Source of the DNA: GCA-002727615 sp964442655
GTDB lineage: Bacteria; Pseudomonadota; Alphaproteobacteria; TMED109
Direction of reading: 5' to 3'
Assembly (NCBI GenBank): GCA_964442655.1
Contig: CAYTZM010000001.1
Coordinates: 124,001-188,000 of the forward strand
DNA length: 64,000 nucleotides
The position numbers and the translations under genes were made by a program. Positions 44,153 to 53,504 of the stretch are shown here, piece by piece; within the stretch, counting starts at the first letter, position 1; each line of letters starts with the position of its first letter. Under the pieces are notes generated by a model that was not told where the DNA came from, did not search any database, and saw only the letters and a list, made by a program, of their open reading frames with translations.

Positions 44153-44782
44153 TTATTTTTTAGATTTTAAGATTAAATTTGTTTTTATTGCAATATGCCT
44201 CATTTCTTCTCTTGTTTTATCGACTCTGCCATCTAACCAATAAAAAGCGGCTAATGCTGGTATTGCTACAATTAGGCCAAATGCAGTAGTAAGAAGAGCT
44301 TCCCATATTCCTCCAGCCAGTATTGCAGGGTCTACTCTGCTTCCGGCATCTTCGAGTTTAGAAAATGCATTTATCATTCCTATAACTGTTCCTAATAAAC
44401 CCAATAGTGGGGCTATATTTGATATTACTTCTAGCGGCTTGAGTAAAAATTCTAAATTTCTTAATTCTTTCTCTCCTTCAACACTAATTTGGTCTTCAGT
44501 ATCTTCTTCTGAAAGATTTTTAGAATCTAGCATTACTAAAATTATTTTGGATGCAGGGTGTAAAATATTATTTAGTATTTTTTTTGCTTCTGTAATTTTA
44601 TTTTGTGAAATCAATTTTAAAGCTGGTTCGATTTTATTAATTTTATGAAGGTCTGATTTTAAAAATTGTATTAATTTTATTAAAATAATTGTTAGTGAAA
44701 TAATGGAAAGGCCTAATAATATTAACATTACTGGTCCACCTTTAAAAATTAAGTCTAGAATTTCAAAACCTTCGTTTTTCAT
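44153..44782 (-). CDS. exbB: ExbB/TolQ-type proton channel subunit
   Basis: A 209-residue MotA/TolQ/ExbB-family protein with a first membrane helix near 14-36 (GGPVMLILLGLSIISLTIIL in outline) and the conserved double-helix region about 115-190 (LEVISNIAPLLGLLGTVIGMINAF, then GGIWEALLTTAFGLIVAIPALAAFYWL in outline). It forms the channel scaffold for ExbD. It begins 27 bp after the receptor gene. Confidence 0.93.
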   Translation of the reverse strand: MKNEGFEILDLIFKGGPVMLILLGLSIISLTIILIKLIQFLKSDLHKINKIEPALKLISQNKITEAKKILNNILHPASKIILVMLDSKNLSEEDTEDQISVEGEKELRNLEFLLKPLEVISNIAPLLGLLGTVIGMINAFSKLEDAGSRVDPAILAGGIWEALLTTAFGLIVAIPALAAFYWLDGRVDKTREEMRHIAIKTNLILKSKK

Positions 44783-44809
44783 AAATTTTCCTTTTGTTTT
44801 GCTTTATAG

Positions 44810-47278
44810 TTACCAGTTAGCTCTTAAGCCTATAAAAAATGCTCGCGGTGATCCTGCAGATAAGAATCGTGGATCAAGAGGCCCAACAGCTGTTCCGCTT
44901 CCGCTATCTCCTAGTTCTGTTATAGGTACACTTACTTCGCTGGAGCTGGCTTCTCCTAGCACTCCCATTGTCTCGTATTTAGAATCTAAAATATTGTCTA
45001 TTCTTCCATAAAATTCAAACATGTCACTCACTTTCCATGAAGCGTTAGCATTAAATACAACATATGGGTTTGTTTGTTTTAGTTGATTAGATTCGTCTCC
45101 TCGAAAGTATACACCAGATGAATAAACCATATTTATTCCAGTATTTAAATTTGAAGAAAATTCTTGGTTAATTCCTGTTTTAATAGTGTGTTTTGGCATT
45201 CCAGGTATGTAATCACCTTTTTCTATATCGTTATTTCCGCTAGGATGATTTGCAGCAGGTAATGTGTGAGCAGTTTCATAAGTAGCATATAATAAAGAAT
45301 AGTTAGAAAAAATATTAAAGTTACCAAGTCTATTTTTATATTTTGAATTTAGGGACAATTCTATTCCTTGTCTTTGTGTTTCTCCGAAGTTTTTAAAATA
45401 GCCAGATGATACGCCTGTTCCTGTGCTTACAAATAATATATCGTCAGTGTTTAAGAAATGATATGCTGTCATTTCCCAATGATGATTGTCTACTTTTCCT
45501 CTTCCACCTAATTCTATACCTCTGGTTATTACTTGATCTAAAGGAGGGTCAGCAACAAAAGCATTAGGGAGTCGACATGGTGCAGAAGGAGATGCGCAAG
45601 ACAATTCTACTGGTGCTGGTGTACGATTAGCTTCTTTGTAACTTGCTCGAAAGGCTGTATTGTTATCATATTTATATGTTGCCCCAATTCCAGGATTAAC
45701 TCTGAAATATCTATGACTTCCTGTATTTGTTTCTGTTCGAGTAAAAGAAGTCTTTAAGTGGTCATATAATTTTACATAAGCTAAATTTGCTCTAGCTGAA
45801 AGGGTTAAATCAATTTGATCATCTATTTTAATTGTGTCATTTAAATACACACCATAATAATCAACTTTAGATGCTAATTGAACATTACCTATATCTCCTC
45901 TTTTAGTGTCGTCTTCTTTTCCTCCATTTGCTCCTGTATGTTCTTGTTCTGCTTCTAAAGTAATTAATCCTCCATCATTATTGAAAACATTTGTAACGGT
46001 TCTATTTTGGTGAAGTTGCCCTAATTCTCCTCGAGAATGAAAGGCTGTCCTAGATTTATCAATAGATGCTCCAAGAATTAGATTATGATTTTTTTCGAAA
46101 AAATTTTGATTGATATTATATTGAGCAGTTCCTCCCCAAGTTACTGTCATTGTTGAAGATTTGTTTAATAATCCGTAACGTCTAATATTATCATCTGTGG
46201 ATATTGCATTTCCATACTGATCTATCAGTATGCCATAATCTCCTGATGAATTATCATCTCCACATAATGGGGAATCTTCAGTACTAAAGTCTGATTTTAA
46301 TTGAGCTTGATGTCCATTTTCATTGTCTTCATCACATTCCTCTGCATCAATTTCATCTGCATTTAAAGTGTTTCTAATTAATCTTCTATAATATATTGAT
46401 GTATTAATAATAGAATCGTCTTCTAAATAAAAGTTGGCAGTAGATGCTGCTAGATATAGTTTGTTTGCAGTGTGATCAGGCCATGTAAAAAGAGATTCTC
46501 TTCTTATTTTTAATAATTCAGTTGGGGTTACACCGTTTCCATTTAAAGCTGTATCAGCATTTATTAAGGTAATATCAACGTCATAATTATCATTTAATAT
46601 ACCATAATTTATGAAAAGTCTTTGTACATCTCCTGCACTATTATCTCTCCAACCTCCGTCATAGGAACTTTCTATTGCTACATATAATCCAGAGTTTTCT
46701 GTTCCTGCCCCTAATTCTAGTGTTCCTGAAGCAGAATCAAATCCCCCTGCCTCAAAATTACTAATAGAAGAATTGTTTGTTGAAATAAAATCTATTCCTT
46801 TCTTAGTAGTTAAAGCTAAAGATCCACCTAAAGCATTTAATCCAAATACTGGGTTAGAACTCATTAAATCAATTTTATTGACGGCTACCTCTGGAACTAA
46901 TTCCCATTGTAATGTATCGCCAAAACCTTCATTGATTCTAGTTCCATTTAAATATACTGCTAATCCTTGAGATTCTCCTAATAGAGGAGATGCTGTAAAT
47001 CCCCTATAATCAAGATTCTTTTGGAAAGGACTATTTTGAACGTCTTTAACAGTAATCCCAGAAAGTTTTTCACCTAATAAATCTGAAAAAGAAAATGCTG
47101 TAGATTTATTTATTTCTTCTACGTTAATAGATTGGCTGGTATTAGGTATCCTATTTCTGTCTACTTCTATACCAGGTAAAGGTGAAATTCCGATAATTTC
47201 AATTTCATCTAATACTTCTTGGGCATAAGAAATATTTATTATGGATATACAGAATATAAAAATTTTTAATATAAGCAT
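44810..47278 (-). CDS. TonB-dependent outer-membrane receptor
   Basis: An 822-residue receptor with a signal peptide (about 1-19, ending SYA-Q), a plug domain (about 40-160: NTSQSINVEEINK, LDYRGFTASPLLGESQGLAVYLNG, GLNALGGSLALTTK in outline) and a 22-strand barrel ending FFIGLRANW with the C-terminal aromatic. A TonB box is suggested by LDEIEIIG near 23-30. It heads the operon with exbB, two exbD and tonB. The ligand is unknown: siderophore, vitamin or sugar cannot be told apart here. Confidence 0.93.
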   Translation of the reverse strand: MLILKIFIFCISIINISYAQEVLDEIEIIGISPLPGIEVDRNRIPNTSQSINVEEINKSTAFSFSDLLGEKLSGITVKDVQNSPFQKNLDYRGFTASPLLGESQGLAVYLNGTRINEGFGDTLQWELVPEVAVNKIDLMSSNPVFGLNALGGSLALTTKKGIDFISTNNSSISNFEAGGFDSASGTLELGAGTENSGLYVAIESSYDGGWRDNSAGDVQRLFINYGILNDNYDVDITLINADTALNGNGVTPTELLKIRRESLFTWPDHTANKLYLAASTANFYLEDDSIINTSIYYRRLIRNTLNADEIDAEECDEDNENGHQAQLKSDFSTEDSPLCGDDNSSGDYGILIDQYGNAISTDDNIRRYGLLNKSSTMTVTWGGTAQYNINQNFFEKNHNLILGASIDKSRTAFHSRGELGQLHQNRTVTNVFNNDGGLITLEAEQEHTGANGGKEDDTKRGDIGNVQLASKVDYYGVYLNDTIKIDDQIDLTLSARANLAYVKLYDHLKTSFTRTETNTGSHRYFRVNPGIGATYKYDNNTAFRASYKEANRTPAPVELSCASPSAPCRLPNAFVADPPLDQVITRGIELGGRGKVDNHHWEMTAYHFLNTDDILFVSTGTGVSSGYFKNFGETQRQGIELSLNSKYKNRLGNFNIFSNYSLLYATYETAHTLPAANHPSGNNDIEKGDYIPGMPKHTIKTGINQEFSSNLNTGINMVYSSGVYFRGDESNQLKQTNPYVVFNANASWKVSDMFEFYGRIDNILDSKYETMGVLGEASSSEVSVPITELGDSGSGTAVGPLDPRFLSAGSPRAFFIGLRANW

Positions 47279-47434
47279 CTTTTTCTTTTTAGTTAGTTAA
47301 GTAATGGTCTATTTATACTATAGGTTTTTACAATAGTCAATATAGTTTTTTCCTATAATAACATAACAGATATGAAAATATAAACTATTGTATGATTTTG
47401 TAAAATATAATATGTGTATTTAAAAGGAGCTATA

Positions 47435-48892
47435 ATGTTTTCTAGATTACTTATTATAACTATTTATTTATTCTTATTTATCAATTTTGCATCTTCTGAA
47501 GACAATTCTTTGCAAGAACAATTGGATTTACAAAAGAAGACTATAGAAAGTCAATCTAAAAGGATAGATGAATTAGAGGCAATGATTAATATGCTTTTAA
47601 AGTCAGATATTGAAAGTAATAAAAGTAAAGAGGTGGCGATATCGGATAATGATCAAAATAAAGTTTCTGAAGAAAAATCCACAGAACATGATATAGCTAT
47701 AACATCTAAACAAAATACATATGATCCGGAAACTGCTTTTTTTGGTCCATTGCCCCAATTACGTTCTAAAAATGGAAAATACTCTGCTGGTTTAATGGGT
47801 TTAATTCAACTGGATTCAGCCTTTTATAATCAAGAAGCTAACTATAATACAAATAATAATTTGTCTGACGGATTTATTGTTAGAAGAGCAGTTATGACTT
47901 TAGCTGGAGTTTCAGATAAAGATTGGATTTGGTTCTTATCATATAATTATGCGGATAGTGGGGACAATCCTCATGATGGATTAGGGGCTGCCATGGCTAT
48001 TTATAGAGGGTTTAAGCCTTGGTGGTTATTTGTCGGGTTATTTGGAAATTCAGTGGGATTGGATACTTCAAATATGTCTTCACAAAGACAATTTATGGAA
48101 TCTGCAATGCCTCAATCTACATTTATTTTTGGAGCAGGGTCTCCGGCCATGGGAGTTGCTGCAACATATAGAGGTAAAGAACATTATATGAGGATTGGTT
48201 TATATGGGGAACCTTATAAAACTGCGAGCACTGAGGATGAAGGAATGGGAGTTCATGGTAGATTAGCTTGGCAACCAAATAAAGATAGGTTAAAGGCATT
48301 TCATATAGGTTTAACTGGTTTCTATAGAACTGCTAATACAGCAAATACTTTTACTAATGCTTTACGTGATTCAACGCTTCAATTCAGATCTAAGGGAGAA
48401 ACTACAGTTAGTGGAGATTATATTGTTGATACTGGAGTTATAACAGATTTAGAAGACTATAATTATCTAGGATATGAATTAGCGATGGTAGAAGGGCCTT
48501 TATCTTTGCAAAGTGAGTGGGGCATACTTGGAGTAAACAGAAAAACTCAAAAAGATTTATCATTTTTTGGCGGTTATGTTCAAGGCGGATATATGTTAAC
48601 TAATGATGCTAGAAATTATAATGCTTATTTTGCACAATTTTGGAGGTTAAAACCTAATTTATCAATAATGGATGGTGGAATAGGTGCATGGGAACTAGCG
48701 ATTAGGGCTAGTTTATTAGATTTAAATGATGCTGATATTAATGGGGGGGAGGCAGCGTCTTATACTATAGGTTTAAATTGGTATATGACCGCATTTACGA
48801 AGTCAATGGTAAATATTATTAGAACAGAGTCATCTGGGGGTATTAGTGAGGATTTTGATTCAATAAATGCTAGAATTCAAATTGAATTTTAA
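47435..48892 (+). CDS. OprO/OprP-like porin
   Basis: A 485-residue outer-membrane protein with a signal peptide (about 1-21), a coiled-coil stretch (about 25-60, QEQLDLQKKTIESQSKRIDELEAMI in outline), a linker and a beta-barrel with SDGFIVRRAVMTLAG and GPLSLQSEWG segments typical of the phosphate-selective porin O/P family, ending RIQIEF. ATG 47435 follows AAAAGGAGCTATA; a GTG 7 codons upstream lies before that site. It is divergent from the TonB receptor. Phosphate preference is not shown. Confidence 0.87.
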   Translation: MFSRLLIITIYLFLFINFASSEDNSLQEQLDLQKKTIESQSKRIDELEAMINMLLKSDIESNKSKEVAISDNDQNKVSEEKSTEHDIAITSKQNTYDPETAFFGPLPQLRSKNGKYSAGLMGLIQLDSAFYNQEANYNTNNNLSDGFIVRRAVMTLAGVSDKDWIWFLSYNYADSGDNPHDGLGAAMAIYRGFKPWWLFVGLFGNSVGLDTSNMSSQRQFMESAMPQSTFIFGAGSPAMGVAATYRGKEHYMRIGLYGEPYKTASTEDEGMGVHGRLAWQPNKDRLKAFHIGLTGFYRTANTANTFTNALRDSTLQFRSKGETTVSGDYIVDTGVITDLEDYNYLGYELAMVEGPLSLQSEWGILGVNRKTQKDLSFFGGYVQGGYMLTNDARNYNAYFAQFWRLKPNLSIMDGGIGAWELAIRASLLDLNDADINGGEAASYTIGLNWYMTAFTKSMVNIIRTESSGGISEDFDSINARIQIEF

Positions 48893-48906
48893 TAAAGTTT
48901 ATTATT

Positions 48907-50358
48907 TTATATAATTTTCTTAATTATTTTTGGTAAAATATCAGGGATATCATCAGCAATTAGACCTGGGCCTAATGCAATACCTGCTTCTCTATGTAAC
49001 CATGTAGCACATGCTGCAGCATAGAAAATTTCCATTTTATTAGAAATTAGTCCGCCTATTAACCCTGTTAATACATCACCAGAACCAGCAGTAGCAAGCC
49101 ATTTTGAACCATACTGATTTATAATAACTTTTTTGTTTGCGGATGCAATAATTGTTGTTGCTCCTTTAAGAACAACAATAGAATTTAATTTTTTAGCCGC
49201 GTAAATTGCTTTATCAACTATACTTCCTTTTAATCTAGGAAATAATATTTTAAATTCTCCTTCATGTGGAGTTATTATAACATCATTATTTTGAATTAAT
49301 TTTGCAAAGTTTTTTATATCATTTTTAAAACAAGTGATTGCACCTGCGTCTAATATAATTTTTTTGTTTGTTTTAATTATATCTTTAATTTTTATTTTAG
49401 AATGATTATTAGGTTCTAATCCAGGTCCTATTATAATTACATCAATTCTTGGGTCATTAAGAATAATATTAAATTCTTTTCTATTTTTATAATTTTTAAC
49501 AATTTGGGATAGGAGTGTTTTGTAATAAATATCTTTTGAATTATTATCAGCAGCTAATACAACTATACCACTTCCTGCTCTTTGTGCGGAAATAGCAGTT
49601 AGTCTGGAAGCTCCTGTCATTTCTCTTGGCCCTCCTATCACTAGCGTATAACCTCTTGAATATTTATGGTCATTTTCTTTAGGCCAATTAATTTTATCAA
49701 CCCATAAATTTTTTGAATTTAAATATATATTAGGAATAAATTTATTTTCTTTAGTTTTAGGAATTCCAATGTCTAATACAATTATTTTTCCACATTTTAT
49801 TGCACCAGGTAATAAGAATTGACCTACTTTAGGATATGAAAAAGTTAGGGTTATAAGGCAATTAAGAGAAAAACCTAATATAGAACCATTATTGCAATCT
49901 ACTCCACTTGGCATATCTAATGCTATAATAGGAATTTTAGTTTTATGAATAGTTTTTATAACTTTTAATGTATTGTTTTTAATTGTTCGGGATAGGCCTA
50001 TGCCATAAATTGCATCTACTATATAATCTGTTGTTTTTAGATCAATTTTTTCAAAATCTAGAGTTTTTAAAGATAATTTATTGAATGCTTTTAATGCATC
50101 TCCTTTAATTTGTTCTATATTTCCAAGAATTGATATTTGGACTTTCCATTTGTATTTTTTATATAATTCTTGTGCAAGAATAAAACCATCACCACCATTT
50201 CCCCCAATTCCACAAATAATTAAAATATTTTTTTTCTTAAAATTATTATTTATATATTGTGCTGATTTTTTACCTGCCCTTTGCATCAAAGAAAAACTTG
50301 AATTGATGTTTTTTTCTAATTTTTTAATGGTGTCTTTATAAACTAATTGATTTTGCAT
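48907..50358 (-). CDS. nnrD: Bifunctional NAD(P)HX epimerase/dehydratase
   Basis: A 483-residue YjeF-like fusion. The N-terminal epimerase domain (about 1-215) has CGIGGNGGDGFILA (49-62) and DMPSGVDCNNG; the C-terminal ADP-dependent dehydratase domain has VIGGPREMTGA and GSGDVLTGLIGGLI near 430. It repairs hydrated, damaged NADH/NADPH. It lies 4 bp from the Lrp gene on the same strand, with the Lrp gene first. Confidence 0.94.
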   Translation of the reverse strand: MQNQLVYKDTIKKLEKNINSSFSLMQRAGKKSAQYINNNFKKKNILIICGIGGNGGDGFILAQELYKKYKWKVQISILGNIEQIKGDALKAFNKLSLKTLDFEKIDLKTTDYIVDAIYGIGLSRTIKNNTLKVIKTIHKTKIPIIALDMPSGVDCNNGSILGFSLNCLITLTFSYPKVGQFLLPGAIKCGKIIVLDIGIPKTKENKFIPNIYLNSKNLWVDKINWPKENDHKYSRGYTLVIGGPREMTGASRLTAISAQRAGSGIVVLAADNNSKDIYYKTLLSQIVKNYKNRKEFNIILNDPRIDVIIIGPGLEPNNHSKIKIKDIIKTNKKIILDAGAITCFKNDIKNFAKLIQNNDVIITPHEGEFKILFPRLKGSIVDKAIYAAKKLNSIVVLKGATTIIASANKKVIINQYGSKWLATAGSGDVLTGLIGGLISNKMEIFYAAACATWLHREAGIALGPGLIADDIPDILPKIIKKII

Positions 50359-50362
50359 TTAG

Positions 50363-50836
50363 CTATGAGTTGTTTTTAGGGTTATGGATAGGAAGATTGA
50401 ATTTTCGTGTTACTTGTTTTAGTGAGAAATAGGATCTTATGCTAGAAATTCCAGGTATGCTAGTTAAGTTTTCTTTAAGAAATTTTTCGTACGTTTGTAG
50501 ATCTTTAACAACAATTCTAAGTAAATAGTCTGCATCTCCAGTCATTAAATATGCTTCCATAACTTCATTGTATTCTTTAATTTTTTCTTCAAATATTTCT
50601 AAATTATCTTCTGATTGTTTTTCGAGAGAAACTTGAACAAATACATTTACTGATAATTCAACTTTATTTTGGTTTATAACTGCTGAGTATCCAGATATAA
50701 TGCCTTTTTCTTCTAGAGCTCTTACTCTTCTTAAGCAAGGCGATGGGGATAATCCTACCTTTTTTGCTAGTTCAATATTGTTTAATCTAGCATTTGATTG
50801 GAGAGTTGATAATATTTTATATTCTATATAATCCAT
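50363..50836 (-). CDS. Lrp/AsnC family regulator
   Basis: A 157-residue regulator with an N-terminal winged helix-turn-helix (about 5-55: LQSNARLNNIELAKKVGLSPSPCLRRVRALEEKG in outline) and a C-terminal RAM ligand domain (about 65-145, YLMTGDADYLLRIVVKDLQTYEKF in outline). It is divergent from the 2-oxo acid dehydrogenase gene with 139 bp between starts, as in mdeR-mdeB type pairs, and so likely controls it in response to an amino acid. Confidence 0.93.
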   Translation of the reverse strand: MDYIEYKILSTLQSNARLNNIELAKKVGLSPSPCLRRVRALEEKGIISGYSAVINQNKVELSVNVFVQVSLEKQSEDNLEIFEEKIKEYNEVMEAYLMTGDADYLLRIVVKDLQTYEKFLKENLTSIPGISSIRSYFSLKQVTRKFNLPIHNPKNNS

Positions 50837-50975
50837 AGTTAAGCAATTTTATTTTAAAATTAGACATTTTTAATTATAAATATTGCATATAATATATATA
50901 TATTAGCAATATTTGCAATTTAATAATTAAATAAATTTAGTAATATTATTGCTTTAATAGTTTAAGTTATTAGTT
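50837..50975. promoter_or_regulatory. Divergent intergenic region, Lrp and dehydrogenase
   Basis: 139 bp of A/T-rich DNA between divergent genes. It includes ATATATATATATTA and several TTGC/GCAATA half-sites (ATTGCATATAAT near 50881, GCAATATTTGCAA near 50908). These could be Lrp-type binding or promoter elements; no consensus was fitted. Confidence 0.35.
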
Positions 50976-53323
50976 ATGAAATCAAATTTAAAAAAAATAT
51001 CTAAGTCAGATTTAGAAATTTTAAAAGAATTAGAAAAAAAAACCTCTTGGTTATCTGCTTGGATGATACATAATGCCAATAATATCAGAGAGTCTGTTGA
51101 TGGTCTTAAGGTTGGAGGACATCAAGCTTCTTCTGCATCTGTTATTTCTATAATGGTTGCTTTATATTTTTATGTTTTAAAAAGGGATGATAGAATTGCT
51201 GTCAAACCGCATGCAGCTCCAGTATTTCATGCCATTCAGTATATTTTAGGAAATCAAACAAAAGATAAGTTAGAAAATTTTAGGGCATTTGGAGGTGCTC
51301 AATCTTATCCATCTCGAACAAAGGATACTGATGATGTTGATTATTCTACAGGATCAGTAGGTTTAGGAGGAGCTATAACTATTTTTGGCTCTTTGATACA
51401 AGATTATCTTTTAGATCATAAGTTTGTGAGTCCTACTTTTAAAGTTAGTAAAACAATTGCTTTATTAGGTGATGCTGAACTTGATGAAGGTAATATATAT
51501 GAGGCTTTATTAGAAGGAGCAAAACAGAATGTTAGAAATTGTTGGTGGATTATTGATTATAATAGACAATCATTAGATGCTGTTGTTACTGATGAACTAC
51601 ATTTAAAAATTGATGAATTGTTTGCTTCTATGGGTTGGAGGGTTATTACATTAAAATATGGAAAAAAGCTCCAGAAGTTATCCAAATTAAAAGGGGGGAA
51701 TGAAATATTAAACTGGATAGATAATTGTCCTAATGATTTATATTCTGCCCTTTCTTATATGGGAGGTTCCGCATGGAGAGGTAGGTTAAAACAAGATTTA
51801 AGCAAAAATATAGATGCTTTAAAAATTATAAAAAAATTAGATGATGAAGAATTAGGTGAAACAATGTCTAATTTAGCGGGAAATGATATTGAAGCTGTTT
51901 TGGAAGCTTTTGCAGAAGCCAATGATGAGGTTCCTACTTGTTTTATAGCTTATACAATAAAAGGGTTTGGCCTTCCTTTAGCTGGTCACAAGGATAATCA
52001 TGCTGGATTAATGAATAAAGAGCAAATTAGATTGTATCAAAAATTATTTAATATAAATAATGGTGAAGAATGGGAAATATCATCTGGTTTAAGAATTTCT
52101 AACAAAAAAATTGATGATTTTTTGCATAACAATCCATTTTATGGTGGTAATAAAAGAATTTATGGTGATAAAAAAATTAATATTCCTGATAAAATTAATT
52201 ATAATGTAGTAAAGAAATCTAATACTCAAGAGATCTTTGGCAAATTATTGAATGAAATTGCTAAAGAAAAGTCGAAACTGTNNNNNNNNNNAGGATTGTA
52301 ACTTTTTCGCCAGATGTAACTGTTTCAACAAATTTAGGTAGTTGGGTTAATCAAAAACAAATATATAATAGACAAAAGAAAAAAGATGTATTTCTTGATG
52401 AAAATGTAGTTTCGGCTCAGAAATGGGTAGCATCTCCTAAGGGACAACATTTTGAATTAGGAATAGCAGAAAATAATTTGTTTTTAGCTCTGGCGGCTGC
52501 TGGTCTTTCTAATTCTATTTATGGTAGTCGTTTATTACCTATAGGTACTATATATGACACTTTTATTTCTCGAGGATTAGATGCATTAAATTATGCCTTA
52601 TATCAAGATGCTAGATTTTTATTGGTAGCTACTCCCTCTGGAATATCGCTAGGACCTGAGGGTGGTGCACACCAATCAATCATCACTCCTTTGATAGGAA
52701 TAGGACAACCAAATTTACTAATGTATGAACCTACTTACGCGGATGAATTAGAAATTATTATTAGATATGCATTGAACTATATACAAGAAGATAATGGAAG
52801 TTCAGTTTATATTAGACTTACAACAAGAGATTTGATTCAGCCAAGAAGGTCTATAGATAAAAATTTAGAAAAAGAGATTTTATCTGGAGGGTATTGGTTA
52901 AAAAGACCTAAAGATAAAAGTGACTTTACATTAGTTTTTAGTGGTTCTCTTGCTCCAGAGGTGGAAACAGCCTTTGAGATACTTAAAGAAGATATTCCAG
53001 ATATATCTATTTTAATGATTACTTCCTCTGATCGATTATATAAGAATTGGAGAGATACACAGAAAAAAAATGATAAAGGAAATACAACATTATCAAGAAT
53101 AGAAGAAATTTTTAATGAAACTATGTCTGATAGTTTAATAGTTTCTGTGGTAGATGCCCATTCTTCTACTTTGTCGTGGATTGGGGGGGCTGTTAATCGT
53201 AAAATTATTTCATTAGGCGTAGATGAATTTGGACAGTCTGGAAATTTAAAAGATTTATATAAAGTTTATGGTATTGATTCTGAAGCAATAGTAGATGCTT
53301 CAGCGCGAGTTCTATCTTTATAA
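50976..53323 (+). CDS. 2-oxo acid dehydrogenase E1 (AceE/MdeB type), split by assembly gap
   Basis: A ThDP-dependent homodimeric E1, about 780 residues. The first part (50976-52281) has GHQASSASVISI, STGSVGLGGAI and LGDAELDEGN (ThDP-Mg motif); the second (52292-53323) continues from RIVTFSPDVTVSTNLG through EGGAHQSI. The two parts are in different frames only because of a 10-N gap at 52282-52291; no frameshift is implied. The next-door Lrp regulator fits the 2-oxobutyrate dehydrogenase (MdeB) arrangement, so the substrate may be 2-oxobutyrate rather than pyruvate. Shorter than E. coli AceE. Confidence 0.85.
52282..52291. other. Assembly gap (10 N)
   Basis: Ten N inside the 2-oxo acid dehydrogenase gene. 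Coding sense on each side is intact, so this is missing sequence, not biology. The true gap should be 2 modulo 3 in length to keep one frame. Confidence 0.98.
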
Positions 53324-53404
53324 ATATAAATATTTTTCTTTATTTAAATAAAATTATGGCTAGATTAGCATAGATAATATATAAGTCTTTTTTAAAAAGC
53401 ATTA

Positions 53405-53489
53405 GCGGATGTGGTGAAATTGGCAGACACGCTAGATTTAGGTTCTAGTGCCGAAAGGCGTGGGGGTTCAAGTCCCTCCATCCGCACCA
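53405..53489 (+). tRNA. tRNA-Leu (anticodon TAG)
   Basis: Acceptor stem GCGGATG/CATCCGC, anticodon stem-loop CTAGA-TTTAGGT-TCTAG giving TAG, a long variable arm (TGCCGAAAGGCG), T-arm GGGGG-TTCAAGT-CCCTC and encoded CCA. A class II tRNA reading CUN codons. It ends 15 nt before the tig start. Confidence 0.96.
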
Positions 53490-53504
53490 TGGCAAGGAAA
53501 AAAA

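Noticed and set aside
50885..50905. ATATAT tract as a replication origin element
   Set aside because: No DnaA boxes or origin genes nearby; it is ordinary promoter-region A/T sequence.
52282..52291. Frameshift or pseudogene in the 2-oxo acid dehydrogenase
   Set aside because: The frame change coincides exactly with the N run; conserved sequence continues on both sides.
53448..53504. Longer N-terminus for trigger factor
   Set aside because: It would start inside tRNA-Leu; ATG 53505 has a clear ribosome site.
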